Shown here piece after piece: positions 19,807-28,189 of a stretch of DNA of 64,000 nt (positions are counted from its first letter, which is position 1; every line of letters starts with the position of its first letter). This DNA comes from an uncultured Sphingomonadales bacterium. Its GTDB lineage: Bacteria; Pseudomonadota; Alphaproteobacteria; Sphingomonadales; Sphingomonadaceae. A program made the position numbers and the translations under genes. The notes beneath the pieces are model-generated. The model saw only the letters and a list, made by a program, of their open reading frames with translations, was not told where the DNA came from and made no database searches. The DNA is taken from NCBI GenBank assembly GCA_903832325.1, contig CAILBC010000004.1, positions 44,872-108,871 on the forward strand, read 5' to 3'.

Positions 19807-19816
19807 CAGACGTCTG
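19807..19816. promoter_or_regulatory. CAGACGTCTG perfect palindrome, flavin hydroxylase promoter
   Basis: A fully symmetric 10-bp site 87 bp upstream of the flavin monooxygenase start and 124 bp from the P450 site, in the same 260-bp divergent intergenic region. A further half-match (CAGACATTT) lies between them near 19767. Confidence 0.45.
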
Positions 19817-19902
19817 CATTAATGCGTGTGACGAGGGTAAATCGGGCAAATCGCCAAGGTTCCTGCGCGCCATGCGGCCATTGCAATGAGAAAGGTTTGC
19901 GC

Positions 19903-21147
19903 ATGAAGGTTGCAATAGGTGGCGTTGCCATCGCCGGTGGCGGGATCGTTGGCCTGGCCCTGGCGCTTCGCCTGCACGCAAATGGCATCGATTGCCGGGT
20001 TTACGAGGCTGCCCCCGCCTTCAAGCACATCGGCGCCGGGGTCACGCTGTTGCCCCATGCCATGCGCGAAATCACCGCGCTGGGGCTGGAAGCCGAAGTG
20101 GTGGCCCATGGCATCGAAAATCGCGAAAGCGCGTTCTACAACCGCTTTGGCCAGCGCATCTTTGCGGAAAAGCGTGGTCGGTTTGCCGATTACCCGTTCC
20201 CCGAAATCGGCATCCATCGCGGTAGCCTGCATGCGGTGCTGCGCGATGCGGTGATCCGGCGGATGGGGGCGGAAACAATCGTCAACGATTGCCAGATCGT
20301 CGATCTGGAACAGGACGACAGCGGTGTTCGGCTACAGGCAAAGCGGCTGTCCGACGGCGCGGCACTGCCCACGATCAAAGCCGCTATGGTAATCGCCTGC
20401 GATGGCGTCAATTCGCTGATCCGCAAGAAATATTACCCCGACGAACAGATCGTGTTCACTGGCATAAACACCTGGCGCGGGCTGACGGTACGGCCGCCGA
20501 TCCTCGATGGCCGGACCTATTTTCGCATCGGATCGATCAACACCGGCAAGATCGTGATTTACCCGCTGGCCGACAATGTCGATAGCCAGGGATCGCAACT
20601 GATCAACTGGATTGCCGAGCTCAAGAACGATACCCACACCCCGAACGACTGGAACAAGCCGGGTTCGGCCAAGGACTTCATCCATATTTTCGAAAGTTTC
20701 AAATTCGACTGGCTGGATGTCGGCGAATTGATCCGCACTGCCGACAGCATTCTCGAATATCCGATGGTGGACAAGGACCCGGTGGGCCGCTGGACTTTCG
20801 GCCGGGTGACGTTTGCCGGTGATGCGGCGCATCCGATGTATCCGCGCGGTTCCAACGGGGTTGCGCAAGGATTGATCGACACGCGCGAGTTGGTCGATGC
20901 GCTGCTGGCCAACAGCGATGCGCCAGCCGCGCTCAAAGCCTATGAAGCGGTGCGCATCCCCGCCACGGCCAAGGTGGTCAGGACCAACCGCAGCACGCCG
21001 CCTGATGTGATCAACCTCAAAGTCGAAGAACTGGTGGGCGACAAGCCGTTCGACAATCTTGACAGCATTATATCACAAGACGAACTGCGCGCGTTTTCCG
21101 AACAGTACAGCCGGATCGCGGGCTTTTCACAAAGCGCGTTTACTTGA
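19903..21147 (+). CDS. FAD-dependent aromatic hydroxylase (salicylate/3-hydroxybenzoate hydroxylase-like)
   Basis: A 414-residue single-component flavoprotein monooxygenase of the UbiH/NahG type. The ATG at 19903 starts MKVAIGGVAIAGGGIVGL, where the GxGxxG-type FAD motif follows at once; open frame upstream is ignored. The second FAD motif GDAAHPMYPRGSNGVAQG begins at about 306. Family members hydroxylate salicylate, 3- or 6-hydroxybenzoate and similar ring acids with NAD(P)H. It is divergent from the P450 and convergent with the gentisate-pathway genes. It could therefore be the 3-hydroxybenzoate 6-hydroxylase that feeds gentisate, but this is inference. Confidence 0.82.
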   Translation: MKVAIGGVAIAGGGIVGLALALRLHANGIDCRVYEAAPAFKHIGAGVTLLPHAMREITALGLEAEVVAHGIENRESAFYNRFGQRIFAEKRGRFADYPFPEIGIHRGSLHAVLRDAVIRRMGAETIVNDCQIVDLEQDDSGVRLQAKRLSDGAALPTIKAAMVIACDGVNSLIRKKYYPDEQIVFTGINTWRGLTVRPPILDGRTYFRIGSINTGKIVIYPLADNVDSQGSQLINWIAELKNDTHTPNDWNKPGSAKDFIHIFESFKFDWLDVGELIRTADSILEYPMVDKDPVGRWTFGRVTFAGDAAHPMYPRGSNGVAQGLIDTRELVDALLANSDAPAALKAYEAVRIPATAKVVRTNRSTPPDVINLKVEELVGDKPFDNLDSIISQDELRAFSEQYSRIAGFSQSAFT

Positions 21148-21162
21148 TCAACCGGCCCGGCG

Positions 21163-21804
21163 CTATTGCGCGTCGGGCTGATTTTCCGGCAAAGCGGCGT
21201 TGAACGGGGCGAGCGCGGCGCACCGCGCATCGATCTCCAGCAGCCGCCGCCAGCGCATGTCCACGCCGAACCGCCGGGCATTGCCCAGCTGCGGGATCAG
21301 GCAGATTTCGGCCAGTCCCGGTGCATTGCCGAAACAGAAATCCAGCCCTTGCGCACCGCTGGCCAGCGCAGCTTCGCACGCGTCCAGCCCGCTTTCGATA
21401 ACATCGCGCGCCCACGCGTTCACCTGATCCTCGGTCGCGCCCAGAGTGCGCAGCGCGTTCAGCACTTTGAGGTTTTGCACCGGATGAATATCGCAGGCGA
21501 TAATCTGCGCAAAGGCGCGCACCCGCGCCCGTTCCAGCGGATCGGCCGGCAACAGCGCCGGCCCGGCCAAAGTCTCGTCCAGATATTCGCAAATCGCCAG
21601 CGACTGGGTCAGTATCCGGCCACTATCGATGGCCAGCGCCGGCACCAGTCCTTGCGGATTCAGGCCAAGGTAATCCGCGCTGCGATGCGCCTGTTTGCGC
21701 AGCGGGTAACCGACCTGTGCATAATCCACCCCTTTGAGATTGAGCGCAATCCGCACCCGCCACGATGCCGACGAGCGAAAAAACCCGTGCAGCGTCCAGG
21801 TCAT
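21163..21804 (-). CDS. maleylpyruvate/maleylacetoacetate isomerase (zeta-class GST)
   Basis: A 213-residue glutathione S-transferase of the zeta class (MaiA/NagL), which isomerises maleylpyruvate to fumarylpyruvate using glutathione. The N-terminal motif reads SSASWRVR at 11-18; zeta GSTs normally have SSCSWRVR, so the active-site cysteine position is alanine here, while the catalytic serine is retained. NPQGLVPAL and QSLAICEYL glutathione-site segments are present. It is the third gene of the gentisate set, overlapping the hydrolase by 4 bp, which supports maleylpyruvate over maleylacetoacetate as the substrate. Confidence 0.88.
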   Translation of the reverse strand: MTWTLHGFFRSSASWRVRIALNLKGVDYAQVGYPLRKQAHRSADYLGLNPQGLVPALAIDSGRILTQSLAICEYLDETLAGPALLPADPLERARVRAFAQIIACDIHPVQNLKVLNALRTLGATEDQVNAWARDVIESGLDACEAALASGAQGLDFCFGNAPGLAEICLIPQLGNARRFGVDMRWRRLLEIDARCAALAPFNAALPENQPDAQ

Positions 21805-22496
21805 TGCGCGCTGGCCGTAATCGCGATCGCCAGCGGCTCCAGCCCGTCGATGTGCACTTCGACGGTGTCGCCCACCACCACCGGGCCAACGCCTTCGGGC
21901 GTGCCGGTATAGATCAGGTCACCGGGTTCGAGCCGGTAGAGGCCCGACAGAAAACGGATCACATCTGCCGCCGGCCAGATCATATCGGCCAGATCGGCCG
22001 CCTGTTTGACTTGACCGTTGACCGTCAGGCGGATTGCGCCGCGATCGGGGTTGAAGCTGCCGTCGGCCTTGTGGATCCTGCCCAGCGGCGAGCCCTGTTC
22101 GAAATTCTTGCCGGTATCCCAGGGGCGGCCCATCTTGCGCGCCTCGAGCTGCAGATCACGCCGGGTCATATCCAGCCCGGCGGCATAGCCCCAGACATGG
22201 TCAAGCGCATCGTCGAGCGCGATATTGCGCCCACCTTTGCCGATCGCCAGCACCAGTTCCGCCTCAAACTGGTAATTGTTCGTCGCGGGCGGATAGGCCA
22301 CCGGCCCGCCCAGCGGCACCACGGTTTCGGCCCAGGCGGTGAAGAAAAACGGCGGTTCGCGGTCAGGATCGAAACCCATTTCGCGCGCATGGGCGGCATA
22401 GTTGCGGCCCACGCAAAAAACCCGGCGCACGGGAAAATCCTCCCCCGTCGAGGTGGGGGCAAGCACGGGTGCCAGTGGCTTGAACAACAAGGTCAC
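21801..22496 (-). CDS. fumarylpyruvate hydrolase (FAH family)
   Basis: A 231-residue single-domain fumarylacetoacetate-hydrolase-fold protein, the size of NagK-type fumarylpyruvate hydrolases. CVGRNYAAHAREMG near residue 30 and YQFEAELVLAIG carry the usual metal-binding acidic residues, with the C-terminal DLIYTGTPEGVGPV. It cleaves fumarylpyruvate to fumarate and pyruvate, the last gentisate-pathway step. It overlaps both the gentisate dioxygenase and the isomerase gene by 4 bp. Confidence 0.9.
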   Translation of the reverse strand: MTLLFKPLAPVLAPTSTGEDFPVRRVFCVGRNYAAHAREMGFDPDREPPFFFTAWAETVVPLGGPVAYPPATNNYQFEAELVLAIGKGGRNIALDDALDHVWGYAAGLDMTRRDLQLEARKMGRPWDTGKNFEQGSPLGRIHKADGSFNPDRGAIRLTVNGQVKQAADLADMIWPAADVIRFLSGLYRLEPGDLIYTGTPEGVGPVVVGDTVEVHIDGLEPLAIAITASAQ

Positions 22497-23548
22497 AGAT
22501 CCTCTTCACGATAGAGATTGAGCTTTTCGTGGCAGGTCTTGTCCGAATAGCCGAACAGCACCAGATCGCCCGAGGCTTCGAAACTGGCCGCATGCCATGA
22601 TGGCACCACCAGGATGTCCTTTTCGATCAGCGTGATCCGCCGGTCTTCGACCGTCGCAGTGCCGTTGCCTTCGACCACGACAAAGATCGTGCCGTCGGTG
22701 GTGCGGCGGGGGCGGGTCTGGAATCCGTCAGGGATCAACCGCACTTGCGCCGAGATGGTCGGCATGATCGCCCCGCCATCGCCCGGATTGCGAAATTCAA
22801 GCGCATGGCCGAGATGCGCATCGGGTGCTTCTGCCCTTGCCAGCGCGGCAAGAGATTCCCGCCATTCGGCATAAGGATAGTGAAACAAGGGCTGATGTGC
22901 GGGCCGGCGATCGCTGGAGCGGCCCCGAAACGGGCGCAGATTGCGGCCATAGCGATAGCGATTGTCGCCTGCGGGTGCGCTTTGCGGGAACTGGTCCTGC
23001 GGATAATGTTCAGCAAAGGTCGCATCAAAATGCCGCACGGTCGGGATATCCAGCCCGTCGAGCCAGATCATCGGCGCTTGCGAACCATTGCCGTGATCGT
23101 GCCACTGGCCGCCGGGCGTCAACACCAGATCATACGGCCCCATTGTTGCGCGTTCGCCATCGACCGCAGTAAAAGCGCCCTGACCTTCCATCACAAACCG
23201 CAGCGCGCTCTGGCTGTGGCGATGCGCGGGGGCGACTTCGGACGGCAGGATCAATTGCAGCCCGGCATAAAGGCTGGGGGTGATCGCCGACTGCCCGGCA
23301 AGCCCCGGATTTTCAAGGATCAGCACGCGGCGCTCGGCCTGTTTGGCGGTGATCAGATCGCCCGCACGCATCAGGTATTCGCGCGCTTCGCGATAGGACC
23401 ATTTGTGCACCACGGCCGGAGACGCCGGCTGTGGCGGCACCAGCATGGCCAGGCTTTCCCACAGCGGAAACAGATGCCTGGGCGCCATCTGCGTGTACAA
23501 GTCGTCGAGCAGCGCGCGCTGTTCGTTGGCAGGCGAGGGCTGGGCCAC
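22493..23548 (-). CDS. gentisate 1,2-dioxygenase
   Basis: A 351-residue bicupin. The first cupin carries HRHSQSALRFVMEG (His109, His111) and the third iron histidine in QWHDHG (about 150-152), the standard gentisate dioxygenase pattern. It opens gentisate between C1 and C2 to maleylpyruvate. The start is GTG with GGAGAA 6 bp upstream. It is followed by overlapping genes for the hydrolase and isomerase, giving a complete gentisate pathway, and is preceded by the HbpA-like monooxygenase after 62 bp. Confidence 0.93.
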   Translation of the reverse strand: MAQPSPANEQRALLDDLYTQMAPRHLFPLWESLAMLVPPQPASPAVVHKWSYREAREYLMRAGDLITAKQAERRVLILENPGLAGQSAITPSLYAGLQLILPSEVAPAHRHSQSALRFVMEGQGAFTAVDGERATMGPYDLVLTPGGQWHDHGNGSQAPMIWLDGLDIPTVRHFDATFAEHYPQDQFPQSAPAGDNRYRYGRNLRPFRGRSSDRRPAHQPLFHYPYAEWRESLAALARAEAPDAHLGHALEFRNPGDGGAIMPTISAQVRLIPDGFQTRPRRTTDGTIFVVVEGNGTATVEDRRITLIEKDILVVPSWHAASFEASGDLVLFGYSDKTCHEKLNLYREEDL

Positions 23549-23580
23549 AGCAATTCTCCAAAGCGTCTCGGGAATTTAGT

Positions 23581-23590
23581 AAGACGTCAT
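23581..23590. promoter_or_regulatory. AAGACGTCAT operator-like site before gentisate dioxygenase
   Basis: A degenerate copy of the CAGAYGTCTG palindrome 32 bp upstream of the dioxygenase GTG, in the 62-bp gap behind the flavoprotein gene. An internal promoter here would allow the gentisate genes to be expressed without the upstream pair. Confidence 0.3.
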
Positions 23591-23610
23591 ACCGAATCCG
23601 TCGAGCGCAA

Positions 23611-25371
23611 TCAATCCGCCAGCGCGAGAATCGAACGCATCACCCCGGTCAGCCGCGCGCGCGCGGCATCGGTGCAATCAGGAGCCCGCCAGGCGACAAA
23701 CATGTCCGGACGGATCAGCAGCGCACCGGCTTCATCGATTTCCGACACCGCCGCAAAATCACCCCAGGAATCGACCCAGGGCTGACCCGGGCCGATGATG
23801 CGGACCTGAATGTCGATCCCAAGGTCGTGCGATGTCTGTGCGGCGGCCTGTGCCCAGGCCGAACCGGCCAACCCGGTCAGCAGCGTGAATCTGCCCTTGC
23901 CACACAAGTCGAGTGTCGAAATGCGCTCGGCGCCGGACGTCAGCCAGGCATGCGGCAGGTGCGCGCCCGGTCGCGAGCTTGATTGGTAATGCCACACCGG
24001 GTCCTGCCGGAATTCCGGTTCGGGCGAGCCATCCGCGACAATCGCCAACGAGGTGTACCGCTGGTTCATCTCCACGCCATACCCGCCACCAAACCCGATC
24101 AGCGTGGCATCCATCGCGGTGCGCAGCCCGGCCCGGCGGCCGGCGGCTTCGGCACTGGGCGCCTTGAGCGCGGCAACCGCGGCCAGCATGTCCGCTTCGG
24201 TCGGTGCGGGTGGAATGCCCATCGCCGCGAACATCGGCGGCAGCGTGGTCAGGCTTTCAAACGCGCGATCGACAATCTGCCGCGCCACCGGCGACCGTTC
24301 GGCATCATACGTTTCGAGCAGACCGGGACCTGCCGTTCCTTTGACCACCGCGGCCAGCTTCCACGCCAGATTATAAGCATCCTGCACCGATGTGTTCAGC
24401 CCCAGCCCGCCCATCGGCGTGTGGCGGTGCACCGCGTCGCCCATGCAAAGCACCCGGCCGATCGCATTGCGGGTGGCGTATTGCTGGTTGATGGTCCAGG
24501 TCGACATGGCATCGATGGTGACCGGAATGGTGTCCGTGCCGATCAGCTTTTGCACGACAGCAGTTGCCTGCGCAGCGCTCGGCTTGGGCGGGCCGCTGGC
24601 TAGATCATAGCCCCACACGCAGACCCATTTGGTCCACGGCCGCACCATGCGCAACACGCCGACGCCGATGCCATCAAGGCCACTGCCCGATTGCAGCAGC
24701 CAGAACATGTCGCTGGGGCGGTGTTGCGCCAGTTCGGTCAAATCGGCGGTGAATTCGATATTGAGCGAGCCGGAATCGCCCAGCGCCATCTGCCCTTCGA
24801 ACGGCAGCCCGATATGTTCGGCAACCTTTGATCGGGCACCATCCGCACCGATCAGATATTTTGCCCGCACTTTGAATTCGGCGCCGGTCAAACCGTCGCG
24901 CAACATCGCGGTAACGCCGTCGTCATCCTGTTCGTGCCAAAGGTACTCGGTCTGAAACCGCACATCGCTGCCACGCAAGGCGCATTGGGCAACCACCAGC
25001 GGTTCAAAATAAAGCTGCGGCAGATCGCACATCGCACACGGACTGGCCAGATCGTGCACCGCCTTTGCGGTAGGATGGTTGGACCACGAATGGATGCGCC
25101 CGAACTCTTCGCCGACCATGCTGGTGGCGAAAACATGGCCCATCATGTTTTGCGGGGTGGCCAACGCGATTGCGGCACTTTCCAGCCCCAGATCGCGCAG
25201 GATCTCCATCGCCCGCTGGTTGGTGATGTGCGCCCTGGGGCCGGGAGATGTCGCCGGATATTTGTTGATCATCAGGTTGCGCACGCCAAGATCACCCAGC
25301 AACAGCGAACAGATTGCGCCGGCCGGCCCCGCCCCAACGATCAGAACGTCGGTTTCCACCATTTCACTCAT
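23611..25371 (-). CDS. hbpA: FAD-dependent phenol-type hydroxylase, 2-hydroxybiphenyl 3-monooxygenase-like
   Basis: A 586-residue flavoprotein of the PheA/TfdB family. FAD motifs are GAGPAG at 13-18, GADGARS at 175-181 and GDAVHRHTPMGGLGLNT from 311, plus the C-terminal thioredoxin-like domain with TLDLCGKGRFTLLTGL. Length and many blocks (MINKYPATSPGPRAH, CDLPQLYFEP, SVQDAYNLAWKL) agree with my recollection of HbpA of Pseudomonas azelaica. That enzyme converts 2-hydroxybiphenyl and 2,2'-dihydroxybiphenyl to their 2,3-diols with NADH. The gene upstream is an extradiol dioxygenase and the divergent gene a C-C hydrolase, the next two steps. 2,4-Dichlorophenol hydroxylase is the main alternative. 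Confidence 0.78.
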   Translation of the reverse strand: MSEMVETDVLIVGAGPAGAICSLLLGDLGVRNLMINKYPATSPGPRAHITNQRAMEILRDLGLESAAIALATPQNMMGHVFATSMVGEEFGRIHSWSNHPTAKAVHDLASPCAMCDLPQLYFEPLVVAQCALRGSDVRFQTEYLWHEQDDDGVTAMLRDGLTGAEFKVRAKYLIGADGARSKVAEHIGLPFEGQMALGDSGSLNIEFTADLTELAQHRPSDMFWLLQSGSGLDGIGVGVLRMVRPWTKWVCVWGYDLASGPPKPSAAQATAVVQKLIGTDTIPVTIDAMSTWTINQQYATRNAIGRVLCMGDAVHRHTPMGGLGLNTSVQDAYNLAWKLAAVVKGTAGPGLLETYDAERSPVARQIVDRAFESLTTLPPMFAAMGIPPAPTEADMLAAVAALKAPSAEAAGRRAGLRTAMDATLIGFGGGYGVEMNQRYTSLAIVADGSPEPEFRQDPVWHYQSSSRPGAHLPHAWLTSGAERISTLDLCGKGRFTLLTGLAGSAWAQAAAQTSHDLGIDIQVRIIGPGQPWVDSWGDFAAVSEIDEAGALLIRPDMFVAWRAPDCTDAARARLTGVMRSILALAD

Positions 25372-25410
25372 GTCCTGCTCCCGATTCCGGACTGCTTGTC
25401 GAACCTGCGA

Positions 25411-26298
25411 TCAATGATGCGCATGGCCCCAGTCGCTGAGCTGCGCATATGTCTTCACTTCCCACGCGGCATCGTCGATCACCCGGCCGCCCCAGCCGAA
25501 TTCGATCATGAAGCCCGACGGTGTGCGCACATAGAACGAAAACATCCGGTCGTTGGGATGGTGCCCCAGCGTCATGGCGATCGGGAAGCCGGCGGCCAGA
25601 CAGCGCTCATAGGCCAGCCCGACATCATCCATCGTATCGACCTCGATCATCAGGTGATGAATGCGCGCGGGCACCGGAATTTGCGCCGTGGCCAGCGAAT
25701 GGTGCCGCCCGGTACGCGTGTGCATGAACGTGGCATCGACATGGATCACCCCGCCGGGCGTTTCCAGCGGCGCGCGAATATAATCGCTCAGCCGCAGCCC
25801 CAGCACATTGCGCGCGAAATCGACCGTCGCGCGATAGTCCCTGGCCACCACCAGAATGTGCCCCAGCCCCAATTGGCCGGCGACGAAATTGCCCCGCAGT
25901 GCCGAAGAGCGAAAGGCCGTGGGCGAAGTCTGCGGCGCAAACGCAAATTCGTGGACCAGACCATTGGGATCGACACACGAAAAAACCCGTTCGACCCGGC
26001 GCCTTGCGGCAATTTCCTGCGGCTCGGCCACCAGCGCGATACCCTGATCTCGCAGCCTTGCGCAAAAACCGTCCAGATCCTCCTCGGTGCCGAACAGCCA
26101 GCCGGCATGATCGAACTCGTCCTGATCCGCCCTGGTCAGCACAATCCGCTGCGCCAGGTCATCCATGCGCAAGGCCAGCGACTTGCCGTCGTCCCGCGCA
26201 GCGACCTGCAGGCCAAGCAGGCTGACCGCCAGTTCCTCCCAGCGGTCAAGATTGGTCACGCTAAAGCCAAGATACCCCAGATTGGCGATTTCCGACAT
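25411..26298 (-). CDS. extradiol dioxygenase, 2,3-dihydroxybiphenyl 1,2-dioxygenase type
   Basis: A 295-residue two-domain vicinal-oxygen-chelate dioxygenase of the BphC/HbpC class. Iron ligands are His147 (LGHILV), His215 (IHHLMIEV) and Glu266 (FMIEFGWGG), all in the C-terminal domain. It cleaves a 3-substituted catechol next to the hydroxyls, giving a yellow meta-cleavage acid. GGGAGAG precedes the ATG. A TetR-type palindrome sits 45 bp upstream. It is followed by the HbpA-like gene after 39 bp, so hydroxylation and ring cleavage are co-expressed. The exact catechol is not fixed by sequence. Confidence 0.9.
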   Translation of the reverse strand: MSEIANLGYLGFSVTNLDRWEELAVSLLGLQVAARDDGKSLALRMDDLAQRIVLTRADQDEFDHAGWLFGTEEDLDGFCARLRDQGIALVAEPQEIAARRRVERVFSCVDPNGLVHEFAFAPQTSPTAFRSSALRGNFVAGQLGLGHILVVARDYRATVDFARNVLGLRLSDYIRAPLETPGGVIHVDATFMHTRTGRHHSLATAQIPVPARIHHLMIEVDTMDDVGLAYERCLAAGFPIAMTLGHHPNDRMFSFYVRTPSGFMIEFGWGGRVIDDAAWEVKTYAQLSDWGHAHH

Positions 26299-26342
26299 CC
26301 AGACTCTCCCTCGATTCCAGGCCGAAGGATAGCGGTCAATAT

Positions 26343-26358
26343 CTGTTCGATCAAACAG
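26343..26358. promoter_or_regulatory. TetR-type operator 1, CTGTTCGATCAAACAG
   Basis: A 16-bp imperfect palindrome (one mismatched pair) between the TetR gene and the extradiol dioxygenase gene. Its core TGTTCGATYRAACA is repeated at 27209-27222 on the other side of the TetR gene. The paired arrangement around a regulator gene is what an autoregulated local repressor would produce. Confidence 0.6.
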
Positions 26359-26390
26359 TTTTTAAAGAATTCGAACCAAACGTCATCAAA

Positions 26391-27113
26391 TCAGTCGTCA
26401 CTCATCAGCATTGTGACAAGGCATTGGGCATGCGCCGATGCGAAAGCGGGCGAGGTCACATCCTGCCCAGCGATCACGCGCATCTCGTCAACCAGCGAGA
26501 ACACCGACCCGGCGGTGACCAGCACGTAATAGGCGTTGGCAATCGGCACCTGGCGCAGCACGCCATGGCGACGACCGACTTCAAAGATATGGCAGATAGC
26601 ATCATAGACCGGGCGGATATGGCGTTCGAGCAGCCAATCCAGATCGGGATCGGCGCTGGCCCCGTTGCCGATCATGAAGCGCACGATCGATGGGTACTGC
26701 ATTTCCAGCCCAACCAATTGGCGAATCGTTTCGCGAATGAAAGTCCGCTCATCAAATTCGCGCAATTCCTGGATTTGTTCATGTAGCGTGTTGCGAAAAC
26801 GCCCGAACTGAAAATCCATCGCCGCCTGCCACAGCCCGCGCTTGGACTTGAAGTGATAGGTTACCAGCCCTTGCGTGACGCCGGCCGCCGATGCGATCTC
26901 GTGCGTCGAAACAGCGGCATAGCTTTGATTCATGAATGTTTCGGCGGCCACCGCGACGATCCGCGCCCGCGTTTCGATCGAGCGTTGCTGCAATCCCTTC
27001 ATCGGCATGGCGAACACCAGCATGCCAAGATAATCGAAATCGATACCTTCGTGGTCGGTTGGGGGCGCCGTGCCCTGCGCACGCGGATGGTCGATTTCCA
27101 GGCGGGATTTCAA
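26391..27113 (-). CDS. TetR-family transcriptional regulator
   Basis: About 240 residues. An N-terminal helix-turn-helix (VSTHEIASAAGVTQGLVTYHF) is followed by a variable ligand domain. I propose the TTG at 27113, because AGGAGG lies 9 bp upstream; a TTG at 27164 lacks this, and a later ATG at MKGLQQRS, just before the conserved helix, is a third option. It lies between the extradiol/HbpA-like/gentisate genes and the divergent hydrolase/oxygenase genes, with matching palindromes on both sides, so it probably represses both directions until a pathway metabolite binds. Confidence 0.85.
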   Translation of the reverse strand: MKSRLEIDHPRAQGTAPPTDHEGIDFDYLGMLVFAMPMKGLQQRSIETRARIVAVAAETFMNQSYAAVSTHEIASAAGVTQGLVTYHFKSKRGLWQAAMDFQFGRFRNTLHEQIQELREFDERTFIRETIRQLVGLEMQYPSIVRFMIGNGASADPDLDWLLERHIRPVYDAICHIFEVGRRHGVLRQVPIANAYYVLVTAGSVFSLVDEMRVIAGQDVTSPAFASAHAQCLVTMLMSDD

Positions 27114-27180
27114 GGGGCAGTCCTCCTGCGCAGGAGCGTTAGCCTGACCGTCATATTCCTGCAAGGCTGCGAAAATTACA

Positions 27181-27190
27181 CAGATGTCTT
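27181..27190. promoter_or_regulatory. CAGATGTCTT operator-like site, TetR/hydrolase divergent promoter
   Basis: The same variant of the CAGAYGTCTG motif as at 9999. It lies 18 bp from the TetR operator at 27208, so two regulators may act on this divergent promoter. Confidence 0.35.
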
Positions 27191-27207
27191 GCTAATTACC
27201 ATTTTTC

Positions 27208-27223
27208 CTGTTCGATTGAACAA
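27208..27223. promoter_or_regulatory. TetR-type operator 2, CTGTTCGATTGAACAA
   Basis: TGTTC and GAACA arms around GATT match the site at 26343-26358 at 12 of 14 core positions. It is 115 bp upstream of the hydrolase start and 95 bp upstream of the TetR start. TGTTCGAACA at 27339-27348, over the hydrolase start codon, may be a third, weaker site or just coding sequence. Confidence 0.6.
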
Positions 27224-27337
27224 ATAATCTTGCTGAACCCCGCTCACCGGGATATGCAGCCGCCAAGACTCCGGCCCCCGCGCCATGGAGCGACCAGCAA
27301 ATTGCGGACCGGACAATCAGCACGTCGGAGGGGAAAA

Positions 27338-28168
27338 ATGTTCGAACAGTTCGAAAGCAGGTTCATCGATTGCGATGGAATCCGCACGCATTATGTCGAA
27401 ATGGGCACGGGCGAACCATTGATCCTGGTCCATGGCGGTGGTGCGGGCGCCGATGGCCGATCGAATTTCGAATTGAACATGCCGCTATTTGCGCAGCACA
27501 AGCGCGTGATTGCCTATGACATGGTCGGCTTTGGCCTGACCGAAGCGCCCGATCCGACCACGTTTGCCTATACCCAGCAGGCGCGCACCGATCACCTGAT
27601 CAGCTTCATCAAAGCGCTGGGGCTGTCGCAAGTCTGCCTGATCGGTAACAGCATGGGCGGAACAACCGCCTGTGGCGTGGCGCTAAAGGCCCCTGAACTG
27701 GTGCGCAAGCTGGTGCTGATGGGCGCCGCAATCAACACCACCCCCGAAGACATGGTCGCCAGCCGCGCCGCGCTCGCCCCGGTCATGGGTTATGACGGCA
27801 GCCTGGCCGGCATGCGCACCATCATTGCCACGCTGACCCACAGCTACACCCCGTCCGAAGACATCGTCCATTATCGCCACCAGGCAACGTTACAGCCAAA
27901 GACCGCCGCTGCGTACAAGGCGACGATGGGCTGGGCCAGGCAAAACGGCCTGTGTTATTCGGCCGAACAGCTTGCCGCGCTGGCGATGCCGGTGCTGGTG
28001 GTCGGCGGCAAGAACGATGTGATGGTGCCGGTGAAAAAGATTTTTGACCAGATCCTGACCATTCCCCAGGCCTATGGTTTCATTTTTCCAAACTGCGGCC
28101 ATTGGGTGATGATCGAATACCCCGACCAGTTTTGCGACCTGACGCTCGATTTCTTTGATCGGAAGTGA
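27338..28168 (+). CDS. meta-cleavage product hydrolase (alpha/beta hydrolase)
   Basis: A 276-residue alpha/beta hydrolase of the BphD/MhpC/HbpD class, which cleaves the C-C bond of a meta-cleavage product to release 2-hydroxypenta-2,4-dienoate and an acid (benzoate or salicylate for biphenyl-type substrates). The oxyanion-forming HGGGAGADG begins at 32. The triad is Ser105 (GNSMGG), Asp227 (GGKNDVMVP) and His255 (NCGHWVM). I chose the ATG at 27338 with GGAGGGG just upstream; a longer frame from 27230 has no site. It leads a plus-strand operon with the Rieske pair after 21 bp. Confidence 0.92.
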   Translation: MFEQFESRFIDCDGIRTHYVEMGTGEPLILVHGGGAGADGRSNFELNMPLFAQHKRVIAYDMVGFGLTEAPDPTTFAYTQQARTDHLISFIKALGLSQVCLIGNSMGGTTACGVALKAPELVRKLVLMGAAINTTPEDMVASRAALAPVMGYDGSLAGMRTIIATLTHSYTPSEDIVHYRHQATLQPKTAAAYKATMGWARQNGLCYSAEQLAALAMPVLVVGGKNDVMVPVKKIFDQILTIPQAYGFIFPNCGHWVMIEYPDQFCDLTLDFFDRK

Positions 28169-28189
28169 TCACTACCGGATGAGGGTGCC

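Noticed and set aside
27339..27348. TGTTCGAACA as a third TetR operator
   Set aside because: It overlaps the start codon region and is explained by the codons for Phe-Glu-Gln; kept only as a remark.
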